A stretch of DNA of 64,000 nt from Myroides sp. N17-2 (lineage in GTDB: Bacteria > Bacteroidota > Bacteroidia > Flavobacteriales > Flavobacteriaceae), in NCBI RefSeq assembly GCF_002286775.1, contig NZ_NSGJ01000015.1, forward strand, positions 1 through 64,000, in the 5' to 3' direction. Under the pieces are notes generated by a model, which searched no databases, was not told where the DNA came from, and saw only the letters and a program-made list of their open reading frames with translations. How positions within the stretch are numbered: the first letter of the stretch is position 1; every line of letters starts with the position of its first letter. Position numbers and translations under genes: made by a program. Positions 43,316 through 53,655 of the stretch are shown piece by piece.

Positions 43316-44010
43316 GTTTTTTAGCAAACCCAACTTTTTTGTTGTTTATGACATTGGCTCTTTATGCTGGTGGAATGTGGTTGTCAACAAAGAAGAAGTG
43401 GATTATATTTAATCCTATTATTTTATCTATGGTCATTTTGATGGCTTATTTGTTCATTTTAGATATTCCTTATAGCAATTATGAAGAGGCAGGACAGTAT
43501 ATTGATTTTTTCTTAAAACCGTCTATTGTGGTTTTAGCTGTACCATTATATATTCAGTGGGAAAAGATACAGAAGCAATTGTTTCCTATCTTGTTTAGTC
43601 AACTCGTAGGATGTGTCGTTGGAGTGGTATCAGTAGTTATTTTAGCTAAAGTAACAGGCGCTGACCAAGAGATTATTCTGTCATTAGCGCCTAAATCTGT
43701 TAGTACACCTATCGCTTTAGAAATATCTAAGTCAGTAGGTGGAATACCTTCAGTGACAGCAGCAGTGGTTATGATAGCAGGTATATTTGGAAGTATGGTG
43801 GGGTTTAAAGTACTTAATCTTACTCGTATCAGTAATCCTATGTCTCAAGGGATAGCAATGGGGACATCCTCTCACGCAATGGGGACGATGAAAGCGATGG
43901 AGCTTAGTGATAAGTATGGTGCATTCGCTAGTGTAGGGATGATTTTTAATGGAATCTTCACGGCTATTTTGGCTCCTATAATATTGGGATTACTTTCCCC
44001 TTATTTGTGA
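43312..44010 (+). CDS. lrgB: LrgB-family membrane protein
   Basis: A 232-residue inner-membrane protein with about six TM segments. The LrgB signature LAPKSVSTPIALEISKSVGG and the later GTSSHAMGTMKAMELSD are clear. Works with LrgA in murein-hydrolase control or metabolite transport. Followed by a strong terminator, so lrgAB is a two-gene operon. Confidence 0.94.
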   Translation: MSFLANPTFLLFMTLALYAGGMWLSTKKKWIIFNPIILSMVILMAYLFILDIPYSNYEEAGQYIDFFLKPSIVVLAVPLYIQWEKIQKQLFPILFSQLVGCVVGVVSVVILAKVTGADQEIILSLAPKSVSTPIALEISKSVGGIPSVTAAVVMIAGIFGSMVGFKVLNLTRISNPMSQGIAMGTSSHAMGTMKAMELSDKYGAFASVGMIFNGIFTAILAPIILGLLSPYL

Positions 44011-44023
44011 TATATATAAAGTC

Positions 44024-44055
44024 AACTCGAGTCTAAAAGACTCGAGTTTTTTGTT
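44024..44055 (+). terminator. Terminator of lrgAB
   Basis: A perfect 11-pair stem (AACTCGAGTCT with its complement), three-base loop and a T run. Confidence 0.93.
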
Positions 44056-44225
44056 TAGTAGATAATTATATAGGTAAGTGGGTATTATCAGAGCTGTATG
44101 TTTTAAGATGAGATGGTGTTTTATATAATTGCTTTGCGTATTGTTAAATTCGCTTTTAAATATATTTTTGATAATATATAGGGCAATATATTGCTGAAAA
44201 ATAAGTTTAAAAGAGTATAAAATGA

Positions 44226-44233
44226 TATATTTG
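44226..44233 (+). promoter_or_regulatory. -7 box of the TPR/barrel operon
   Basis: TATATTTG 24 bases before the ATG at 44257. The -33 position has GTTT (44205-44208), a weak match. Confidence 0.55.
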
Positions 44234-44256
44234 ACGTTATATAAAACTGAATTGAA

Positions 44257-47200
44257 ATGCATAAAAATAATAGATTAACTTTATTAACTCTTGCACTAGG
44301 GAGTATAACTGCAAGTGCTCAACAGTCAGCTGTTTATGTAGATAGGTTAGCTGATTATAATCATGCTGTGGCCCTATATAATGAAGAACAATATCTAGCA
44401 GCTCAATTGTTGTTCTCTAAAGTAAAGCAAGCTCATGTAGGCGAAAATACGGAGGTGGAGTCTGATTGTGCTTATTATATTGCTCATTGTGCTATACGTC
44501 TAAATCAAGATGGAGCTGAGGATAAAATAGATGAGTTCGTTAAGAATTATCCTACTAGTTCTAAGCAAAATCAAGCTTATGTAGAGGTTACTGATTATTA
44601 CTTTAGTAAAGGTGACTTCCCTAAAGCGCTTAAATATGCTGTTAAGGTAAAGGAGAATGCTATTACAAACGAAAAAAAACTAGACCGTTTCAACTTTGAG
44701 AAAGGGTATAGTTACTTTTATACAAAAAATAAGAAAGAGGCTGAACGCTACCTTAAGAAGGTTAATTCTCGTGGTGAATGGGGAGAACAAGCCACTTATT
44801 ATTTAGGATATATCGCTTATGATTCTGATAAGTTTGATGAAGCAAAACAATTGTTTAACAAGGTAGAGACAAAGTCTTCTTATCAAGAGAAGATGGGGTA
44901 CTACCAAGCTGACATGAGTTTTAAGACAGGTAATTTTCAAACTGCTATTGACCAAGGAACAGCTCAAATAGGAGTGTCAAATGCTCAAGAGAAGTCTGAG
45001 TTATCAAAGATCATAGGAGAGAGTTACTTTAATTTAAAACAATATGATAAGGCATTGCCTCACCTTTTAGCTTATCAAGGTAAAGGTGGGAAGTGGAGTA
45101 ATACTGACTTCTACCAATTAGGATATACGTACTACAAGTCAAAAGATTATCCTAAAGCAATCGAACAGTTTAATAAAATTATCGGTGGTGATAATGCGAT
45201 CGCTCAGAATGCATATTATCATTTAGGAGAGAGTTACTTACAGACTCATAAGAAAACACAGGCATTAAATGCATTTAAGAATGCTTCTGAAATGCGCTTC
45301 GATGCAGGTATTCAAGAAGATGCTTTCTTAAACTATGCTAAGCTTAGTTATGATATAGGTAATGCTTATGAGAGTACGCCAAGTGTATTAAATAATTATA
45401 TCACTAAATATCCTAACTCTGCTTATAAAGCTGAAATAGAGGGGTTATTGGTTGATTCATATGTTTCGTCACGTAACTATAAAGAGGCTTTGGCTCTATT
45501 AGAGAAGAATCGCTCTGTAGGAAATAAAGAAGTGTACCAACAGGTAACTTTATTACGTGGACAAGAATTGTTTAACGAGGGAGATTTTAAAGGTGCTTTA
45601 GGGCTTTTTGACAAGTCATTGGCAGAGAAACAAAACTTAAAATATACTGCAAAAGCACAATACTGGAAAGGGGAGACTCTGTTCTATCTAAATGATTTTA
45701 AAGAGTCAATAGCACAGTTTAATGCTTTTGAACAAAACACATCGTCTAAAGGATTGTCAGAACGCGATAATTTATACTATGCTTTAGCTTATTCTTACTT
45801 TAAACAAAAGGATTATACTAAGGCGGGAGAATACTTTAAACAATATACTGATGGTACGCCTAAGGATGAGTCTCGTCGATTAGATGCTTTCTTGAGATTA
45901 GGAGATTGTAACTTCGTAACAGGTAAATATTGGCCTGCAATGGAAGCTTATAACAAAGTTATTGAAGCAAATAAAGTGGATGTTGAATACGCTCGTTTTC
46001 AAAAGGCTGTTAGTTACGGATTCGTAGATAGAAACCCACGTAAGATAGAAGACTTGACACAATTCGTTAAAGACTTTCCAAAGTCTAATTTGGCAGATGA
46101 TGCACAGTACGAGATTGGGGTTACTTATGATGTGATGAATCAAGATCAGAAGGCATTAGTTGCTTTTGATAAACTATTAAAGGATTATCCAACGTCAAGT
46201 TATAAGCCTAGAGCAGTATTGCGTCAAGGGTTAATTAATTACAATGCGAATAAACCTAATGAGGCTTTAGTTAAGTTTAAACAAGTGGTGAAGGAGTCTC
46301 CGGATTCTTCAGAAGCATTAGAGGCAGTGCAAAATGCTCGTTTAATCTATGTAGATAATGGTAAGGTAGATGAGTATGCGGCTTGGGTAAAGGGATTGTC
46401 TTTTGTACAGGTTACAGATGCTGAGTTAGATAAAGATACTTATGAATCAGCGGAGAAGCAGTATATTCAGAATAATACAAAAACAGCTATAGAGGGGTAT
46501 GAGAAATATCTAAAAAGCTTCCCAACTGGTCAAAAGGCATTACAAGCACATTTTTACTTAGGTCAAATGTATTTTGCAGAGAACAATATAGATAAGGCTG
46601 TGGTGAATTATGAAGCGGTCGTAAGTAAAGATAAGAATGAGTTTTCTGAGATTTCACTAGCTCGTTTAGCAGAGATTTACCTTAAGAATAAAAATACTTC
46701 TAAAGCGATTAGTTCTTTAAAACGATTAGATACAGAAGCTGTACAAGAGCAGAATGTTGTGTTCGCTAAGTCTAACTTGATGAAGTTGTACTATGAGCAA
46801 AACAGCTATGCTGAAGCGCTTACTTATGCTGAGGCTGTATTAAAAATGCCAAAGACTGATAATAAAGTTAAGAGTGATGCTCAGGTAGTTATCGCTAGAA
46901 CAGCTATGGCTACTAATGAGGAGGCGAAAGCTAAAAAAGCATATCAAGAAGTATTAAAGATAGCTAAGGGAGAGCTAGCTGCTGAGGCATTGTATTATGA
47001 TGCTTATTTTAAAAATAAAGATGGTAAGTACGAGACATCAAATGAAACAGTACAAAAATTAGCTAAGGAGTATTCAGGTTATAAGTATTATGGAGCAAAA
47101 GGATTAGTCTTAATGGCTAAGAACTTTTATCAATTAAAAGATAGTTACCAAGCAACTTATATTCTAGAGAGTGTTACTAAGAATTTTACTGATTACCCTG

Positions 47201-47280
47201 ATGTAGTAAGTGAGGCAAAACAGGAATTGCAAACAATCAAAAGTCAAGAGGCTAAACGCAACTCTTCGATTGCTCAATAG
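44257..47280 (+). CDS. Large exported tetratricopeptide-repeat protein
   Basis: A 1007-residue protein with a signal peptide (about 1-21, ending TASAQ). Almost the whole chain is TPR units (for example ERYLKKVNSRGEWGEQATYY, then LGYIAYDSDKFDEAKQLFNK and LGYTYYKSKDYPKAIEQFNK), probably more than 20. No enzyme domain. TPR solenoids of this kind form protein-binding scaffolds in the periplasm, and similar genes lie next to a TonB-receptor-like gene in other Flavobacteriaceae. The barrel gene starts 25 bases downstream, so they form an operon and may interact. Confidence 0.85.
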   Translation: MHKNNRLTLLTLALGSITASAQQSAVYVDRLADYNHAVALYNEEQYLAAQLLFSKVKQAHVGENTEVESDCAYYIAHCAIRLNQDGAEDKIDEFVKNYPTSSKQNQAYVEVTDYYFSKGDFPKALKYAVKVKENAITNEKKLDRFNFEKGYSYFYTKNKKEAERYLKKVNSRGEWGEQATYYLGYIAYDSDKFDEAKQLFNKVETKSSYQEKMGYYQADMSFKTGNFQTAIDQGTAQIGVSNAQEKSELSKIIGESYFNLKQYDKALPHLLAYQGKGGKWSNTDFYQLGYTYYKSKDYPKAIEQFNKIIGGDNAIAQNAYYHLGESYLQTHKKTQALNAFKNASEMRFDAGIQEDAFLNYAKLSYDIGNAYESTPSVLNNYITKYPNSAYKAEIEGLLVDSYVSSRNYKEALALLEKNRSVGNKEVYQQVTLLRGQELFNEGDFKGALGLFDKSLAEKQNLKYTAKAQYWKGETLFYLNDFKESIAQFNAFEQNTSSKGLSERDNLYYALAYSYFKQKDYTKAGEYFKQYTDGTPKDESRRLDAFLRLGDCNFVTGKYWPAMEAYNKVIEANKVDVEYARFQKAVSYGFVDRNPRKIEDLTQFVKDFPKSNLADDAQYEIGVTYDVMNQDQKALVAFDKLLKDYPTSSYKPRAVLRQGLINYNANKPNEALVKFKQVVKESPDSSEALEAVQNARLIYVDNGKVDEYAAWVKGLSFVQVTDAELDKDTYESAEKQYIQNNTKTAIEGYEKYLKSFPTGQKALQAHFYLGQMYFAENNIDKAVVNYEAVVSKDKNEFSEISLARLAEIYLKNKNTSKAISSLKRLDTEAVQEQNVVFAKSNLMKLYYEQNSYAEALTYAEAVLKMPKTDNKVKSDAQVVIARTAMATNEEAKAKKAYQEVLKIAKGELAAEALYYDAYFKNKDGKYETSNETVQKLAKEYSGYKYYGAKGLVLMAKNFYQLKDSYQATYILESVTKNFTDYPDVVSEAKQELQTIKSQEAKRNSSIAQ

Positions 47281-47305
47281 TACTTTAATTAAGAATAGAT
47301 TTAAA

Positions 47306-49069
47306 ATGAACAATAAGAACATATATACGATATTATCTGCTGTCACATTAGTATGTGGAGTAGGTTTTGCTCAAGATAAAAATACAGATCCCAATAAATT
47401 AGGGACTGAGGTAGTTAATGTTGTAAGAGCTTATGATGCGACTATTTCGGATGCATTTAAAGTTAGAACAACAGCTAATAATGACGATGACGCGATAGGT
47501 AATAAGAAACCAGTCATTTATACGATAAGTTCATTTCCAGTAGCGTCAACTTTCGTTCCAGAGAAGGGACAAGCGGCAGCTGTGGAGAAAACGAGTAGAT
47601 TAATGAGTTTTAATAATTACGCGTTGTTATCAGCAGGTAATTATACGAATATTAACGGAGAGGTTTTTCTAAGTCATAAACTAAATAAGAATAGTTTCTT
47701 AGCTGGGTATGCTAGTCATTTCTCATCTCAAGGAGGAATTAAAAACCAGATTTTAGACGATAGTTTTTCGAATACTAAAGGAGGATTAGTTTATGGAGGA
47801 CAATTAAAAGACTTTGGTTGGACGGTAGAAGCAGGAGCTCGTTACCAATTGAGTAACTATTACGGATTACCAACTAAGGAGATTGACTTTAATCGCGCAG
47901 ATGTTAATGGTGTTAGCGAAGCGCAACATTATAAGAATGTTTTTGTGAATGGTGGAGTAGAGTTTAGAAACTCACCATTTACGAATATGGATTTTAGATA
48001 TGATTATTTTTGGGATGATTTTGGAACTGTAGAAAATCACTTTAAAATACGTCCAAATGTAAAGACGGCATTAGAGATTGGTGATCTTAATATCGGTGTG
48101 ATTGTTGATTACGTTGGTACAGAGTATAAGAATCCATTTACAGCAGATAAGGTAAAGTATAGTCACTTAAATATAGGGGCTCAGCCTAATATTACCTTTA
48201 GAAAAGACAATTATTCTGTACAGTTAGGAGTAGGGGTGTTCTTTAATAATGGAGATATCGCAGGTAAGTCTGAGAACAACTTCTATATCTATCCTCAAGT
48301 AAAGGCTTCGTATGATTTAGTACCAGGACTTTTAATCACTTATGCAGGATTAGAGGGAGGGTTGCAACAGAATTCTTTTCAACAATTTTCAGAAGAGAAC
48401 CCGTTTATCTCACCTAATGTATTAATCACTCCAACTGATAAGAAATACGACTTATACATTGGATTAAAAGGGAAGTTAGATAATAATATCTCTTATAATG
48501 TAAAGGGATCTTATAAGCGTGAGAAAGACAAAGCGATGTTCGTACATAACGAGTATTCATTGAATAAAAGGAGAGTTCCTTATATGTTCGGTAACTCTTT
48601 CGGAGTGGAGTATGGAGATGTAAAGACATTTAATCTGTTTGGTGAATTGCGATTTGATTTTGAAGACAATGTTTCGGTTGGATTACACGGAGAATATAAT
48701 AGTTATAATACAAGTACATTAGAAGCATGGAATTTACCTCAAGTAAAAGCAGGTGCTGATTTTAAGTTTGATTTTACAGAGCAATGGTTTGCTACTATGG
48801 ATGTCTTTTATGTAGGTAAACGCAAGGATGTATTCGTGATAGATGCTACAGGATTAATAGGGGAGTACAATACTTGGGAGAGTCCAACAGTGGTAGATGT
48901 TAAGGATTATGTAGACCTAAATATGAAAGTAGGGTATAGACCAACTAAGAATTGGACTGTGTTTTTAAAGGTTAACAACTTGTTTAATCAGAAGTATAAT
49001 CAGTGGGATAATTTTAGAACACAAGGATTGCAAGTTATGGGCGGAGCAATGTATAAATTCGATTTTTGA
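47306..49069 (+). CDS. TonB-receptor-like outer-membrane beta-barrel without a plug
   Basis: About 587 residues from the ATG at 47306, which gives a signal peptide ending VGFAQ; the longer frame overlaps the TPR gene. The body shows strands of a TonB-receptor barrel and ends with KNWTVFLKVNNLFNQKYNQW and MGGAMYKFDF, with the terminal Phe typical of outer-membrane proteins. The N-terminal plug domain expected before the barrel (about 120 residues) is not recognisable: only about 90 residues precede the first strands. It may act as a structural or export partner of the TPR protein and not as a transporter. Confidence 0.78.
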   Translation: MNNKNIYTILSAVTLVCGVGFAQDKNTDPNKLGTEVVNVVRAYDATISDAFKVRTTANNDDDAIGNKKPVIYTISSFPVASTFVPEKGQAAAVEKTSRLMSFNNYALLSAGNYTNINGEVFLSHKLNKNSFLAGYASHFSSQGGIKNQILDDSFSNTKGGLVYGGQLKDFGWTVEAGARYQLSNYYGLPTKEIDFNRADVNGVSEAQHYKNVFVNGGVEFRNSPFTNMDFRYDYFWDDFGTVENHFKIRPNVKTALEIGDLNIGVIVDYVGTEYKNPFTADKVKYSHLNIGAQPNITFRKDNYSVQLGVGVFFNNGDIAGKSENNFYIYPQVKASYDLVPGLLITYAGLEGGLQQNSFQQFSEENPFISPNVLITPTDKKYDLYIGLKGKLDNNISYNVKGSYKREKDKAMFVHNEYSLNKRRVPYMFGNSFGVEYGDVKTFNLFGELRFDFEDNVSVGLHGEYNSYNTSTLEAWNLPQVKAGADFKFDFTEQWFATMDVFYVGKRKDVFVIDATGLIGEYNTWESPTVVDVKDYVDLNMKVGYRPTKNWTVFLKVNNLFNQKYNQWDNFRTQGLQVMGGAMYKFDF

Positions 49070-49165
49070 GATTTTGTAATTAGAAATAAAGCTAAAAAAT
49101 GATAATTTATGATTAAAAGGTGCTAAAAGATGCACAATGCTGTTTTATTACATTAATTAATAACT

Positions 49166-49173
49166 TACTTTTG
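49166..49173 (+). promoter_or_regulatory. -7 box of the Gre-like gene
   Basis: TACTTTTG fits TAnnTTTG; TTTT lies 19 bases upstream. It is 65 bases before the preferred ATG at 49238. Confidence 0.45.
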
Positions 49174-49237
49174 TCGTCACAAACAACAAAACATGTTTTA
49201 CTTTTTCGCAAGGAAAGTAAAGGGATTAAAAGACGTA

Positions 49238-49690
49238 ATGATGACATTAAAAAAGAAGTTAAAAACAATTTGTTTAGAACGGTTAAATGACAAGGTGGAA
49301 GCGTTGCAGGGAATCATAACAGATATGTCTTTAGACGCACAGAACGACGCCAAAAGTTCTGCTGGGGATAAGCATGAGACAGGACTGTCAATGATGCATT
49401 TAGAACAAGAAAACTTGAGTAAAAAAATCTTAGAAAATATTGCGATGCGCGATATAGTCAATAAGATAGACGAAGAGAAAGTCAGCTCAGTAGTAGAATT
49501 CGGAAGCTTAGTGCAAATTAATACAGTGTATTTATTTTTCTCAGCTGCATTACCTAAGATCATCGTAGATGATCGTTCAGTATTAGCTGTTTCTATGGAT
49601 GCTCCAATCGCCAAGGAGATATTAGGAAGAAAGTTACATGATAGATTCACATTTAATAATTGTGAGTTTACAATACATGAATTAGTCTAG
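49238..49690 (+). CDS. GreA/GreB-like protein
   Basis: About 150 residues. The N-terminal part is a helical coiled coil (KKKLKTICLERLNDKVEALQ; SSAGDKHETGLSMMHLEQEN) and the C-terminal part is the GreA/GreB beta domain (VSSVVEFGSLVQINTVYLF; SMDAPIAKEILGRKLHDRF). Flavobacterial relatives are often mislabelled 3-oxoacyl-ACP synthase. An ATG at 49193 would add 15 residues that read like leader sequence; paired ATGs at 49238 and 49241 give the family length. Probably acts on RNA polymerase, but the acidic tip that aids transcript cleavage in GreA is not evident. Confidence 0.75.
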   Translation: MMTLKKKLKTICLERLNDKVEALQGIITDMSLDAQNDAKSSAGDKHETGLSMMHLEQENLSKKILENIAMRDIVNKIDEEKVSSVVEFGSLVQINTVYLFFSAALPKIIVDDRSVLAVSMDAPIAKEILGRKLHDRFTFNNCEFTIHELV

Positions 49691-49707
49691 AAAGACTTTT
49701 TAAAAAA

Positions 49708-49748
49708 GATAAAAAACGCAGATGTGTATACATCTGCGTTTTTTTGTT
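49708..49748 (+). terminator. Terminator of the Gre-like gene
   Basis: AACGCAGATGT pairs perfectly with ACATCTGCGTT inside longer A/T tracts, then a T run. Confidence 0.93.
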
Positions 49749-49802
49749 TATTCTAAATTTAATAGAAGATATATGATTGATACGTAATGAAGGAGAAAAT
49801 AA

Positions 49803-49915
49803 TCTTATGATGGCGGAATGATGGTAGTCTGATGGCATAATGGTCACATTAAAAAGGGGGTAAACTATGTGACCACTATGCCATCATTATGCGATCACTA
49901 TGCGACCATTGTAAA
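49803..49915. repeat. Large imperfect inverted repeat
   Basis: ATGGCATAATGGTCACAT (49833-49850) pairs, with one mismatch, with ATGTGACCACTATGCCAT (49867-49884) across a 16-base spacer containing GGGGG. The arms can be extended outward to about 45 bases each through related ATGATGGC and GCGATCAT units with several mismatches. No T run follows, so it is not a simple terminator. Confidence 0.65.
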
Positions 49916-49934
49916 AAATGTGCCTCATCCTACC

Positions 49935-50009
49935 ATAACTGTACAGTTATTGTTTATAATCCTAGTTCTGACTGTACACTTGTTTTAGTAATCCTGTCAT
50001 TACTGTACA
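49935..50009. repeat. TGTACAGT repeat array
   Basis: ACTGTACA lies at 49938-49945, 49971-49978 and 50002-50009, i.e. 33 and 31 bases apart. The first is the core of a perfect 16-bp palindrome ATAACTGTACAGTTAT (49935-49950). A TAATCCT or CATCCT element sits beside each. A near copy with TATACAG is at 50119-50134. Confidence 0.65.
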
Positions 50010-50467
50010 AGTTCTTTTTCTTGTGTTTTTTTCTTATAATAGTTCTTCCACCTTTTAGTTAAGACACCTGTTTTAAGATGTTCTTGTATTGGAGTTAATC
50101 TATTAGTCTTGTTCTACGATAACTATACAGTTATAATCCTACAATTGAACCTCTGGTAGAATAAGTGTTTCTGAGTATTATGTCAACTATGTTGTTCACT
50201 ATTCTAGTGTTAGGTTTTAGCCTTTTTAAGCAAGGAATAGGAGTGTGGTGTGGTAATGAGTCAGCTGTATCTTGATAAACTCTAAATTGGTCTTGGTGTA
50301 CCTTTATAGAGATTAGTCGTCTTAATGTTTTTTTGGGTTATAAAATATATATTGAACATTTCGATTAGTGGTTTAGAGTTGATTTAAAGATGACGGTTCC
50401 CTATTTATTAAAAGTATATATTTTTTAAAAAAGGAAGATAATAATGGTATTTTAAGATGGGTTAGGG

Positions 50468-50498
50468 TTGATAAAGTCTATAAAATTTGTTATATTTG
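50468..50498 (+). promoter_or_regulatory. Promoter of gyrB
   Basis: TTG at 50468-50470, 20 bases, TATATTTG at 50491-50498. The ATG is 27 bases further on. Confidence 0.8.
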
Positions 50499-50515
50499 TA
50501 CGTTAGATATTTTAG

Positions 50516-52465
<1,950 letters not shown>

Positions 52466-52530
52466 TATTTGAGCAAGTTTAGAGTTTTTACAATTCAAAT
52501 TTAAAGAAGCTTAGATAAATAAAATTTAAT

Positions 52531-52565
52531 AAAGGTCAAGCATTTTATGTCTTGACCTTTTTTTT
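52531..52565 (+). terminator. Terminator of gyrB
   Basis: AAAGGTCAAG pairs with CTTGACCTTT around a ten-base loop, followed by a T run. It lies just before mdh. Confidence 0.9.
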
Positions 52566-52584
52566 AACCTAAAATATAGAATCT

Positions 52585-53514
52585 ATGAAAGTTACAATTA
52601 TTGGAGCAGGTAATGTTGGGGCTACATGTGCTGACGTTATTGCTAACAGAAGAATTGCTAGTGAAGTCGTTTTAGTAGATATCTCTGAAGGATACGCTGA
52701 AGGTAAAGCAATGGATATTATGCAATGTGCATCAAATTCTAAATTTGATACTATAGTAAAAGGTACTACAGGTGATTATAGTCAGACGGCTAATAGTGAA
52801 GTTATTGTTGTAACGTCAGGTATTCCTAGAAAGCCAGGTATGACTCGTGAAGAGTTGATAGGGACTAATGCTTCAGTAGTGAAGTCTGTTATAGAAAATG
52901 CATTGAAGTATTCTCCTAATGCTATTTTTGTAATGGTAACGAATCCTTTAGATACAATGACTCTTGCTGCGTTAAAGATAAGTGGACTAGATCGTAAGAG
53001 AGTGATAGGAATGGGAGGAGCTCTTGATTCTGCACGTTTTAAATATTTCTTGTCTAAGAAGTTAGATAAGCCAGTTTATGATATAGAAGGTATGGTTATC
53101 GGTGGACATGGAGATACTACTATGATTCCATTGATTAGATATGCTACTTATAAAGGTATTCCTGTTACTCAATTATTAAGTGTTGAGGAGCAAGAAGAAG
53201 TTTGTAAATCTACAATGGTAGGTGGAGCAACTTTAACTAAGTTGTTAGGTACATCTGCATGGTATGCTCCTGGAGCAGCTGTAGCAAATGTGGTAGAGAG
53301 TATACTAAATGATTTTAAACGATTGATACCTTGTTCAGTATTTTTAGAAGGAGAGTATGGTCAAGAAGGTATTTGTATTGGTGTGCCTTGTATTATAGGA
53401 AAGAATGGAGTGGAACAAATCGTTGATATTAAATTAAACGATAAGGAGTTAGAGAAGTTCATTGCAAGTGCTAATGCAGTACGTGATACTAATAAAGAAC
53501 TGACCAATATATAG
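52585..53514 (+). CDS. mdh: Malate dehydrogenase
   Basis: Interconverts malate and oxaloacetate with NAD in the TCA cycle. 309 residues of the LDH-like group III type. NAD-binding GAGNVGATCADV (7-18), substrate loop IPRKPGMTREEL, VTNPLDTMT, GMGGALDSARFKYFLS and the catalytic His in GGHGDTTMIPL are present. The Arg in the RKPGM loop supports malate over lactate as substrate. Lies just after the gyrB terminator, so it has its own promoter or depends on read-through. Confidence 0.97.
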   Translation: MKVTIIGAGNVGATCADVIANRRIASEVVLVDISEGYAEGKAMDIMQCASNSKFDTIVKGTTGDYSQTANSEVIVVTSGIPRKPGMTREELIGTNASVVKSVIENALKYSPNAIFVMVTNPLDTMTLAALKISGLDRKRVIGMGGALDSARFKYFLSKKLDKPVYDIEGMVIGGHGDTTMIPLIRYATYKGIPVTQLLSVEEQEEVCKSTMVGGATLTKLLGTSAWYAPGAAVANVVESILNDFKRLIPCSVFLEGEYGQEGICIGVPCIIGKNGVEQIVDIKLNDKELEKFIASANAVRDTNKELTNI

Positions 53515-53585
53515 TTGTTAGAGCTTAAATGTTAAAATATAGGTTAAATTAATTGTTTCTTTTTGTTGATATTCTTAACGAAAGA

Positions 53586-53617
53586 ATTGGTTAATCATTG
53601 GCTATATCATATATTTG
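53586..53617 (+). promoter_or_regulatory. Promoter of secDF
   Basis: TTG at 53587-53589, 20 bases, TATATTTG at 53610-53617. The start codon is 38 bases downstream. Confidence 0.78.
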
Positions 53618-53655
53618 CTCGTTTTAAAAAAAGTAAATAATTAATTTTAGTAATA

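Larger units (their letters stand above)
49749..50467. other. Structured gene-free stretch upstream of gyrB
   Basis: About 720 bases without a coding frame. It holds a large imperfect inverted repeat (about 49801-49915), a set of TGTACAGT repeats (49935-50009), a fourth related site at 50119-50134, and AT-rich sequence up to the gyrB promoter. Nothing in it looks like a protein gene. Confidence 0.6.

Noticed and set aside
3910..44010. LytS/LytTR pair controlling lrgAB as in Staphylococcus
   Set aside because: The two loci are 37 kb apart and no shared binding motif was identified; kept only as a remark.
48426..48629. Antisense and shadow frames inside long genes (such as 8341-8556, 51730-51933, 54-56 kb minus strand)
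   Set aside because: They lie wholly within strongly supported genes on the other strand and have no independent signals.
49935..50134. Possible CRISPR array
   Set aside because: Only three or four short, imperfect units with 31-33 bp period, no constant long repeat, no cas genes in the window.
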